Virus record (IMG/VR): IMGVR_UViG_3300030333_004789
Coordinates: 1-50,342 of that record
Direction: 5' to 3' (one strand)
DNA: 50,342 bases
Source of the DNA: a virus
How positions within the stretch are numbered: position 1 is the first letter of the stretch; the number at the start of each line of letters is the position of its first letter. Shown one piece after another: positions 25,029 to 32,709 of the stretch. Position numbers and translations under genes: made by a program. The notes under the pieces are model-generated. The model was not told the DNA's origin and searched no databases. It saw only the letters and a program-made list of their open reading frames with translations.

Positions 25029-25061
25029 GCGCGGATATTATCACAAACACGTGCTATGAAG

Positions 25062-25772
25062 CTAATTTGTCAGGGCGATTTGAAACTCTGTTTGCCAGTC
25101 ATCTAATGACTTGTCCCATTCTGACATATCTTTGTCAGTGGATCGGTGGAACTTCTCTTTAATTTTATCACTCCACTTGGGAAAAACAGGTATGTCTATG
25201 GGAGTGGTAGACTTTTCGGCTTCAACCCCGCCATCAGCCCCGCCTACCCGGAAGATTGCTTGGCTTTCGGAGCCGCCCTCAGCTACGTTTTCGCCCCTGA
25301 AAATCATAGTAAGGTCTGTCCTGCCAACAGGCTCCCCACCCAAAACTCCTATCTGACCAGTAACCCGATCTACTACATCGTCAGCAGACTCAATGTCTAG
25401 GTAAAGCACCCATCCGTATTTTATATTGTCTTCAGGATACACTAGATAAGATTGAGCAGCATCTCTATGCTTACCCCACCAGAAATTAGTAATCCCTCCT
25501 TTTGCGAACTGATCCCCGAAACCGTGCGGCCTTCTTAATGAAAACAAAAGCTCACAAAAAACCATCCATATCTGGACAATGTTTGATTCGGTGGAGAAAA
25601 AGAAAGGCTTTTCATTTATGTATCGTTCTCTGAACTCTTGGCTACCAAGGCCGTTAAAATAAGACCACTGTCTCTGAAGCTTAGATTCATCTGTTCCCTC
25701 ACTTCCAGACAGGTCAAACTCAGAAGATTCTTTTCCGGTCGCATAATTAAAAACCTGTCCTTCAGTCGGCAT
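25062..25772 (-). CDS. Hypothetical virion protein, 236 aa
   Basis: Not recognised. It contains an aromatic central domain (FFFSTESNIVQIWMVFCELL, FWWGKHRDAAQSYLVYP) and an acidic beta-rich part (WVLYLDIESADDVVDRV). The last 45 residues (IPVFPKWSDKIKEKFHR, then WDKSLDDWQTEFQIAL) resemble the end of the neighbouring 156-aa protein, implying a shared docking tail. It lies one base away from that gene. Confidence 0.6.
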   Translation of the reverse strand: MPTEGQVFNYATGKESSEFDLSGSEGTDESKLQRQWSYFNGLGSQEFRERYINEKPFFFSTESNIVQIWMVFCELLFSLRRPHGFGDQFAKGGITNFWWGKHRDAAQSYLVYPEDNIKYGWVLYLDIESADDVVDRVTGQIGVLGGEPVGRTDLTMIFRGENVAEGGSESQAIFRVGGADGGVEAEKSTTPIDIPVFPKWSDKIKEKFHRSTDKDMSEWDKSLDDWQTEFQIALTN

Positions 25773-25773
25773 A

Positions 25774-26244
25774 TTAACTTAGTTGGTTTTGTACATACTG
25801 AACCCACTCCTCAACTGATCTCTCCCAAGTATCCCACTCATTCTTTAGCTCAGGAAACTTTGACTTAATATTAGGTGGAACTTTCGGGAACTCTGGAAGA
25901 GGAACCCGTAGCTTGCTTTTGTCTACAGATAGCCTAGCAAAAGGGCCGCTCCCCCTGTTGACTCCACCCCCGCCCCCACCTCCACTACCAAAAGAAGAAA
26001 GCTTGTCATCAGAAATGGTAACATAGTGGCGTTCATCTTCTTTCTGCTCATACAGCATACCCATATTAGCATCAAAAAGAAATTCCCTGTCATCTATAGA
26101 AAAAGCAGGGTAGTCGTAGAACGGGGACAGAATCCAAATAAGTTCTTTAACCTCCTCAACCTCAAGGGTTCTTTGCTTTGCTTGGCCTAGAAGAAAGTCT
26201 ACTCTCCTTCTGTCCGCTTCACTACGCTTTCTTGGTTGCGGCAT
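25774..26244 (-). CDS. Hypothetical virion protein with Gly linker, 156 aa
   Basis: Not recognised. A charged N-terminus (PRKRSEADRRRVDFLLGQAK) starts inside the end of the tail protein gene (22-base overlap). A run of seven Gly (GSGGGGGGGV) separates the first domain from a C-terminal segment (LPEFPKVPPNIKSKFPEL, then WERSVEEWVQYVQNQL). That segment parallels the tail of the 236-aa protein next to it. Probably a small structural partner of the tail. Confidence 0.55.
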   Translation of the reverse strand: MPQPRKRSEADRRRVDFLLGQAKQRTLEVEEVKELIWILSPFYDYPAFSIDDREFLFDANMGMLYEQKEDERHYVTISDDKLSSFGSGGGGGGGVNRGSGPFARLSVDKSKLRVPLPEFPKVPPNIKSKFPELKNEWDTWERSVEEWVQYVQNQLS

Positions 26245-28294
26245 AAATTCTTATAGCTGTTGCTTCAAACTCTCCTTCAGTTCCATTAACTGATATCTCA
26301 TAATAAAGATTTCTGCCTTGTTCATACAGAGGCCAAGTCAGTTCATCAGAAGCCCTCGTCCCCAATGAAACGTGTGCATTACGATCATAGTTTGTCACGC
26401 ACTGTATGTCTTTACCTGCTTCAGGGGATTGCTTCTTCCATATTAAACCACATCCCACCTTGTTTGGATCAGCAGCTTGCGCTGAATTTCCTATCCTAAG
26501 GTGAATCTTCCCGCCCTTTTTGGCGACCTCATGGTCAAACTCAAGAGTCAAAGCCCTCATAAGTTTATCTCTTGTCGGGTCGTTTAACCTCAAGGCGGGG
26601 CTGGTTAGTATTGAATTAAAGTCTTCCTCAATATATGTGGCGCATGAATTGTATGGATGTGTACTGGTACACCTTTCTCTTTTAAACCCATTGCCGTCTT
26701 CCTTGAGGCAGTTGTCCTTAGACCAAGCCATGACGAACCTTACCTCATCAGGGCAGGGAGGTTCACAAAGGTCTGCAAACGTGGTTGATCCAAGCTTTGT
26801 GTACAGTGTGTAATCTGTAGCTGAACCAGTCCAGTCTTCTGTTGTTATGTTTTCCCCCGGAAAGGCAGAATCTGAATAAGTCTTGGTAACTGTTGTGAAC
26901 AGGTTGTTGTACTGGTTTCCGTTCAAGGTGCATCTGGTAGTACTAAAGTTTTCAGAACCACTGCAAACACTAGAACCTTCTGCTGAGTCTCTGTATTGGT
27001 GTATGCCGTGATCATTTAAATCCCCCGCCCCCGTGCCACCTTCTGAGCAAATGCAATTTGCTATTGCCCACTCAGCAATACTCGTATAGCTGACTTGTTT
27101 GTAATTTTCAAACGCAGTAAACCCAGCGTCCATATAAGAAACGTGCTGGTACTTTGTGTTAATGATTAAACTCTTATCGTTCTTTGTGGCGTTTTTGCTT
27201 GGCCAGCTAATCCAGATTTCATTTGTTTTAGCATTGAACTGAGCAATAGGGAGATCACATAAATCTTTATTAATGTCATCAAATATTACACTTGATGCTA
27301 GATGAAGCCAGTCTGGTTTAGTGGGCGAGCCTTTATATACGTTGTATGCGTATATGCCATCCTTGCCTAAGTAAAAATGATGGTCGCCTGCTGAGGCTAG
27401 AGTATTGGGGTAGCTGAGTACCATGTTCCCCCCATCATCCTCAGAGTAACGCTTCCTGAATGTAAGGACATCCGTGCCTGTTCCCCCTGCAATTTCAAAT
27501 TGCCAGATACCACGTGTAGTGTAGATCAGTAACACGTTAGCCAACGGTTCCATGCCTACTATGTCCTCCCCTTGGCCTAAGTCTTGGTAGCCTGCAAGGC
27601 TGTCTGCAACATTAGGTGTAATCTCAAATGGTTTTTTAAAGTCACTCCACACAAGCCTGTCAGGAACCCACTCGTTCCCTTCATGCACGTTTGCGTAAAA
27701 CATTAAACCTCGCCATTCTTTTATGTGCCTCACTCGGTTAAGGCCAATTGTTTTGAAGCTGTCAATTTCCCTTAGTGAGTTAACCTTATCCACAAGAGCA
27801 TCACTACTGTTTCTTTCGCTTTCCCTAGGCTGGTCTAACTTATAATAAACAGGCTTCGCACTCTCGTTAACGAAGACAATAAACTCTCCTAGCTGGGCTG
27901 CTTTCCACTTACCTGTAGTAGCAAGCTGCTCCCCTATTAGCTTCCAGTTGTTGGTCTTAGTGTTAAGCGCATAAAGCCTACTCTTTGTCCCGGCAAGAAG
28001 CTTTGTGAAGCCGTTTGTCGTTTCAACTTGGAATAAGAAATTGATATCTTCTGGTGTTGATCCAGATGTTGTGTTTTCAAGTTGGTTGTGAAGGTCAGCA
28101 TTGTTATTGCTTGTTGTAGAATACAACAGTCTCTTGAACCCGCTTGACCTAACAAGCGCACCAGATGAGTTAACCCTAAAGTTTTGAACCCACCTGTGGC
28201 CTCCAGCTAAAACAGCATCTGGTGATGAAGATGGGTCTAACGGCCCTGTTAAAGGGCGTAACTCGTATAATTTTGCATCTGGTGGTATTCTCAT
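26222..28294 (-). CDS. Tail nozzle/tubular-like protein, 690 aa
   Basis: The N-terminus (YELRPLTGPLDPSSSPDAV, then WVQNFRVNSSGALVRSSGFK) has the pattern of podoviral tail nozzle and DNA-stabilisation proteins, in which a beta-propeller begins with an aligned RV...G.l..R.G...L. Repeated strands follow (LLAGTKSRLYALNTKTNNW, FIVFVNESAKPVYYKLDQ, LLIYTTRGIWQFEIAGGTG). The middle is Cys-rich (CSGSENFSTTRCTLNG), which is unusual and may form disulfides or bind metal. It probably forms the distal tail tube through which DNA exits. Position among tail genes supports this. Confidence 0.65.
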   Translation of the reverse strand: MRIPPDAKLYELRPLTGPLDPSSSPDAVLAGGHRWVQNFRVNSSGALVRSSGFKRLLYSTTSNNNADLHNQLENTTSGSTPEDINFLFQVETTNGFTKLLAGTKSRLYALNTKTNNWKLIGEQLATTGKWKAAQLGEFIVFVNESAKPVYYKLDQPRESERNSSDALVDKVNSLREIDSFKTIGLNRVRHIKEWRGLMFYANVHEGNEWVPDRLVWSDFKKPFEITPNVADSLAGYQDLGQGEDIVGMEPLANVLLIYTTRGIWQFEIAGGTGTDVLTFRKRYSEDDGGNMVLSYPNTLASAGDHHFYLGKDGIYAYNVYKGSPTKPDWLHLASSVIFDDINKDLCDLPIAQFNAKTNEIWISWPSKNATKNDKSLIINTKYQHVSYMDAGFTAFENYKQVSYTSIAEWAIANCICSEGGTGAGDLNDHGIHQYRDSAEGSSVCSGSENFSTTRCTLNGNQYNNLFTTVTKTYSDSAFPGENITTEDWTGSATDYTLYTKLGSTTFADLCEPPCPDEVRFVMAWSKDNCLKEDGNGFKRERCTSTHPYNSCATYIEEDFNSILTSPALRLNDPTRDKLMRALTLEFDHEVAKKGGKIHLRIGNSAQAADPNKVGCGLIWKKQSPEAGKDIQCVTNYDRNAHVSLGTRASDELTWPLYEQGRNLYYEISVNGTEGEFEATAIRIYAATKKA

Positions 28295-30366
28295 GTCACG
28301 TCATAATTAGCGGCTGATGTGTTCTTGTATGTTATATAAGCAGAGCCAGCAAAAGCATGACCTCCCTGAGCTTTAGTTGCTACATTGTTTTCTTTTTCAG
28401 TTGAGCCTCCACATCCTCCTGCACCGCCGCCCGGAATCTGCTCTTCAAAGTTATTTGAAGGTCTCGCGTATAATTGAGTACCCATGTGATGGTTCCTCGC
28501 AGCATCTGCTGCCAGCCTAGTAGGGTAACCATCCCAAACTGCGCCCCCTAAACCCGCATCACCAAAACCAGTAGCACCAGAAGCACCAGTAGCATTCTCG
28601 CCACTAGAGCCTGCGAAAAACCGGAACCTGTCGCTACTGAAAGCTTCTTGCCTCAAGGTACATGAATTATTTGCACCAGAAGTGCCAAGGTCTTTTGTTC
28701 CAAACTGGGAAAGTGTTAAACCTGTTCCTGCTGCCGCAGCAAATGTCCCGGCTGAAGCATTCCAGTAATGCTCAGTAGACCCCTTTCCTCCAGTACTAGC
28801 CATAGGGGCATTAGCTACATCACCATAGCCACCACCCTCGCCGTCCCCAACCCAAGCAACAAGATTCCAGCTAGAGGCATTATCTGTACTGACAAATAAG
28901 CAAGTCCTGTATGGGCCTTTGTTTACTGTGTTATTGTCAACACTTGTACTGGATGGGTCGGCCTTCGGCTCACCCGACTTAGGTGCATCAGCAGCAGCAT
29001 CACTTTGACGACCCTGACCTCCTTCGTTATAAGGAGCGTAATGTTTAACATGACCCCCTGACTCCGAGATAATTAGCTTTTTACGAGTCGCCCCAGTGGC
29101 AGAGTCTGGGTCGTAGTTAACAACCTCTCCCAAGTTTCCGTTGCCTGATGTGAAATTAGAGTCTCTTGTTTCAACCTTTATGTTTGTTACTCCGTTTATA
29201 TTAAACACAACCTGAAGTATTCCTCCTGCACCACCGCCCCCACCGGACAATCTTGTAGGAAGAATTTTTTTGTTGGCAAAAATTCTAAAGTAGTACGGCT
29301 TAGAACTATCACCCGGAACAGTTCCGTTTTGTACTGGGTCTCCTAAGTTTGCAGTATTGTCTCCTCCCTTTAGTTTAAGTGTGGCTCCATCACAATAATC
29401 CACTTCATAGTCATTATCATTCCAAGCCGTCCTAGAAGAATGAGCATCTTCTATTGTTATGAAGTCCCCTTGCTTAAAGTCATTAACAGCAGTGTTGCTT
29501 TGGTGTAGCGTCAGCGTAATACTATTGTCGCCCCCAGATTGGTTGGCATAAGAAACAGCAGTAACAAAGTATTTAGTAAACAGAGGCAACATCCAATCAC
29601 CTCCGCCTCCACCTGCCCCGCCACCTCCGCGCAAAGTAACACGCATTTGGTTTTTAGCTGATGTATCAACAGCAATGGACTCTCCTGTCCATTGGTATTT
29701 TGGGTCGCCAATGGCAAGGAAGTTTGTAACGTACTTACTGAACCCAACAACAGGGCTACTCATGTCACTACTTGACCCAGAATTATTTCTAGCAACTACC
29801 CAATAGTAATAAGCCAACTGGCCATTAACTGAGTTGTTCATTTCATCTCCTACGTTTTTAACATATCTACGGCCACCGTTAATGTCGTAAAAGATAATAG
29901 ATTCTTCCTTTTGTATTGCGAAGTTTTTGTCCCCTCCCCAACCCCTAGGAGTTAATCCTTTTCGTAGTAACACGGTTGTACTATCAGTAGTTGAATTAGT
30001 AGTCCCCCTGTATACATCATACTTTGTAGCACCGGGAACAGCATCCCATACTATAGGTATACCCCCGTAAGGATTCATTGCAGCACCCGCTGTAACTGTT
30101 GGAGTTGCAAGGTTGCCTCCGGGGTTGCCGCCTCCCGGCCCAATCGGGCCTGTCCCTCCACCGCCTACCAGATTCTCGCAATCAACTGTACATAAATCCT
30201 GCTTGAAGGTGTCAGTCAACGTGCCGTCTTCGTTGTACATATAACTAAACCACTCATAGACCCTCCTAGGAAAATCTATAAGTATCTTCTTCAACCTCAC
30301 GCACGCACTACCATCTGTGGTAGGGAGTGTGTCTTTAATATCGTTTGGCCTTATTGGTGATGGCAT
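28291..30366 (-). CDS. Gly-rich tail fibre/adhesin-like protein, 691 aa
   Basis: The N-terminal 65 residues (SPIRPNDIKDTLP, VYEWFSYMYNEDGTLTDTF, CTVDCENLVGGGG) resemble the N-terminus of the next protein and may anchor it to the tail. A fibronectin III-like segment (TPTVTAGAAMNPYGGIPIVW, PGATKYDVYRG) covers about 88-130. After that come Gly-rich stretches (LRGGGGAGGGGGDWM, SGGGGGAGGILQVVF, PGGGAGGCGGSTE) that look like the polyglycine receptor-binding parts of some phage adhesins. It overlaps the nozzle-like gene by four bases. Confidence 0.6.
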   Translation of the reverse strand: MPSPIRPNDIKDTLPTTDGSACVRLKKILIDFPRRVYEWFSYMYNEDGTLTDTFKQDLCTVDCENLVGGGGTGPIGPGGGNPGGNLATPTVTAGAAMNPYGGIPIVWDAVPGATKYDVYRGTTNSTTDSTTVLLRKGLTPRGWGGDKNFAIQKEESIIFYDINGGRRYVKNVGDEMNNSVNGQLAYYYWVVARNNSGSSSDMSSPVVGFSKYVTNFLAIGDPKYQWTGESIAVDTSAKNQMRVTLRGGGGAGGGGGDWMLPLFTKYFVTAVSYANQSGGDNSITLTLHQSNTAVNDFKQGDFITIEDAHSSRTAWNDNDYEVDYCDGATLKLKGGDNTANLGDPVQNGTVPGDSSKPYYFRIFANKKILPTRLSGGGGGAGGILQVVFNINGVTNIKVETRDSNFTSGNGNLGEVVNYDPDSATGATRKKLIISESGGHVKHYAPYNEGGQGRQSDAAADAPKSGEPKADPSSTSVDNNTVNKGPYRTCLFVSTDNASSWNLVAWVGDGEGGGYGDVANAPMASTGGKGSTEHYWNASAGTFAAAAGTGLTLSQFGTKDLGTSGANNSCTLRQEAFSSDRFRFFAGSSGENATGASGATGFGDAGLGGAVWDGYPTRLAADAARNHHMGTQLYARPSNNFEEQIPGGGAGGCGGSTEKENNVATKAQGGHAFAGSAYITYKNTSAANYDVT

Positions 30367-30386
30367 TTTTACTCTTTCTTTTAAAG

Positions 30387-31724
30387 TTAGATAACAGGTA
30401 TTACGGATACATACTTATTGTCTTCAAAACTACGAGAAGTTATGATCCTATCGTTGACGTAATTGTATTTATAAACGGTGTTATGCTGGGCTACTTGGTG
30501 GATTTCTGTCGCACTCCAAGTAAATGCTAAGTGTTCTACGCCGGGATAAAAGCACGGCTTTTCATTTTGCCAGCGTTCATCGTAAAAGCAAAACAAGGGG
30601 TTTAACGAAACTTCTGAACCATCATCGCTAACCCTTGTGGGATTTCTTCCTGAGACACTAGAAGGGTGCAACTTGTAGGCTTGGTTCTCAAGGTTGCACA
30701 TCCTTATTCCCTCAACCTTTGTTAGATAGCCACCTTGCTTAGGTTGCCAGTATTGTGCGGTTTTCGTTCCTTTTTTTACATACCGATCCATTAACTGCTG
30801 ATGTATCTTTATCTCAAAACCCCTCCCACCAAAACCATCTGACTCGTTCATCTTACGTAATCCCCATTCACGTACAAGAAGCCTAACGCACCAATCGCCA
30901 GTAGGCTCTATAGGGAAATCAACAATACTGCCTTCATTTTCTAATGAGCCGGGATTGATTTGGAAAGTTCCTCTGATTTGCGAGTTTTCATCCCAGTTGG
31001 GATTAATATCAAACCCCGGAGACCTGCCATAAATAACTACTTCTACGTCCCTTAGGTCAGTTTTAGTACCTCTTATAACTTTTCCTTCGCCGGGGTTCCC
31101 AAAAACAGGCCGCTGACTTCCGCCTACGAGGAATTCTGATCCCGCACTGGAAGAGTCAAAAGTTCCTCCCGCGCCGCCTGCGCCCGAATATCTAACTATC
31201 CTGACGTTTTTAGACCAAGCCTCGTTGCTTCTGAAAGTATGCCCACCGCCCCTGTATGGCTTTATCCCAACCTGCTTGTGGTTCCCATCAGAGCATAGCA
31301 GATCAACAGGCGCGGTTGACTCAAAGAAATGAAACGTCTTGTCGTTAATGATGTTCCCAAACTCATCTTGTTCATCATTCGTTCCGTACCTCTTGTCAGG
31401 CTTACAGCAGCTTAGGTTTGGCAACGGAGGCATTGGATTCTTCCCGCCGCCTCCGCCAGTGTCAGGATTCCTGTTGTCGTTATCCTCTTCATTGTCGTTT
31501 GAATCCCCGCCCCCTTCATCAACAACCTCAGGATCAGTGCATCCCTCCTCACAAAGTTCATACTGAATGTTTTTCCCAATAGTTCCCGCTGACGTAAACT
31601 CAGAACGGAACCAACGCCAAAACAGAATTGAGAACTGTGCAAACTTTACAATGCTGGCGGCAATGGAGTCTGTCTCCTTTGGCAGGTAGTTCTCAAAATC
31701 TTTTGGTGTAATATTACTGGGCAT
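30387..31724 (-). CDS. Second fibre-like protein with shared N-terminus, 445 aa
   Basis: The N-terminus (SNITPKDFENYLP, FWRWFRSEFTSAGTIGKN, ELCEEGCTDPEVV) aligns by eye with the 691-aa protein downstream. An acidic Asn/Asp/Gly linker (DSNDNEEDNDNRNPDTGGGGG) leads to a beta-rich C-terminal part with GGHTFRSNEAWSKNVRIVRY and YSGAGGAGGTFDSSSAGS. Several Cys (LSCCKPDKRYG) may stabilise it. No enzyme motif is seen. It starts from the motif at 31725. Likely a tail appendage or baseplate-like adaptor. Confidence 0.55.
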   Translation of the reverse strand: MPSNITPKDFENYLPKETDSIAASIVKFAQFSILFWRWFRSEFTSAGTIGKNIQYELCEEGCTDPEVVDEGGGDSNDNEEDNDNRNPDTGGGGGKNPMPPLPNLSCCKPDKRYGTNDEQDEFGNIINDKTFHFFESTAPVDLLCSDGNHKQVGIKPYRGGGHTFRSNEAWSKNVRIVRYSGAGGAGGTFDSSSAGSEFLVGGSQRPVFGNPGEGKVIRGTKTDLRDVEVVIYGRSPGFDINPNWDENSQIRGTFQINPGSLENEGSIVDFPIEPTGDWCVRLLVREWGLRKMNESDGFGGRGFEIKIHQQLMDRYVKKGTKTAQYWQPKQGGYLTKVEGIRMCNLENQAYKLHPSSVSGRNPTRVSDDGSEVSLNPLFCFYDERWQNEKPCFYPGVEHLAFTWSATEIHQVAQHNTVYKYNYVNDRIITSRSFEDNKYVSVIPVI

Positions 31725-31746
31725 CTTATAATCTTAGGTTTTAAGC
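31725..31746 (-). promoter_or_regulatory. Recurring start-abutting motif, copy 4
   Basis: On the minus strand TTAAAACCTAAGATTATAAG runs straight into the ATG at 31724 and overlaps the last codons of the upstream glycosyltransferase gene. Confidence 0.6.
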
Positions 31747-32709
31747 TTGGTTTAACTTCAGCTTTATTGCATTCGGGAGGTACTTCTGGCAAATGTATTC
31801 CATCAATTTACCGTGTGCTTCCTTTGTTGACCGCATCAGGCATTCGTATAAAGACCTAACTAGGTTGTACGACTCGTCTGCTTGCTCTTCTTTCGGCCTT
31901 AGGTGTACGTGAAAGCTGACCATCTTGCTCCTGCCGGTTCGGCCATTGATATAAATATCATCGCTAACATCAAACCCTAGGTTCTTTAAAATTAAATCTA
32001 TCTTTGCCCCAAGGTATGGGACTGGAGCGTTCCAAGGGCCGTAGTTGTGACCCTCCCCAAAAAGAGAATACAGCCTGTCCCCCTTGAGTTTTGTCATTGG
32101 GATGTCACTGCACTTCCCGCAGTTGTAAGGCCCGTCCCCCTCCTTTAATTCTGCGCTGAGTTCCTTCTTGTAAAGGCTTCGCCAATCTTCTGGGAACTGA
32201 GGGTCATCTGAGAAAATGTACGCGCCCCCACACACTGTTTTGTGCCTACTCAAGACTAGGTTGGACTTGAAGTTAGAACTAACAGGGTTAACAAGAATAA
32301 CATCAGCATCCAAGAACAGGGTATTCCCGCTTTCTTTTATAGCTTTGGACATGACATCCATCTTGTAGCTCTGGCTCTCAGGACTCCACCAAGATTTTGT
32401 TAGCCTTGGGCAGTTCGGCCATATCTTGTCCGGGCTGGAGGTGTATTCCTTTCTCCTGTCATGTTTCTCCTTCTCGGAAATAACAGTAATATTGATGTTA
32501 TCAGGGATGTCTTCTTCCAAGCAGTCTAGTGCCTCTTCGTCAGCAATCATGTATATCTTTTTGTCTGACTGAAGGCGTATGCTTTCTGTTAGCAAGGCGG
32601 CTTCGTAGCCGTGCCTGCCGATTGCAACAGTGCAGAATGAGTTAAGATTGCTAGGCCCGTCCTCACTTTGCACGGGCATATCTTTCTTCAACTCATTTAC
32701 GTTTTCCAT
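31741..32709 (-). CDS. GT-A fold glycosyltransferase-like protein, 322 aa
   Basis: FCTVAIGRHGYEAALLTESI (about 26-45) resembles the nucleotide-sugar-binding start of GT8-like transferases, and NTLFLDADVILVNPV (about 129-143) has the acidic DAD metal motif followed by the hydrophobic strand. GGAYIFSDD and FHVHLRP are further typical positions. It would transfer a sugar to an unknown acceptor in the cytoplasm. Finding it between the VWA virion gene and the fibre genes suggests that its acceptor is a virion protein, but host cell-surface or DNA modification are also possible. It overlaps the VWA gene by one base. Confidence 0.65.
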   Translation of the reverse strand: MENVNELKKDMPVQSEDGPSNLNSFCTVAIGRHGYEAALLTESIRLQSDKKIYMIADEEALDCLEEDIPDNINITVISEKEKHDRRKEYTSSPDKIWPNCPRLTKSWWSPESQSYKMDVMSKAIKESGNTLFLDADVILVNPVSSNFKSNLVLSRHKTVCGGAYIFSDDPQFPEDWRSLYKKELSAELKEGDGPYNCGKCSDIPMTKLKGDRLYSLFGEGHNYGPWNAPVPYLGAKIDLILKNLGFDVSDDIYINGRTGRSKMVSFHVHLRPKEEQADESYNLVRSLYECLMRSTKEAHGKLMEYICQKYLPNAIKLKLNQA

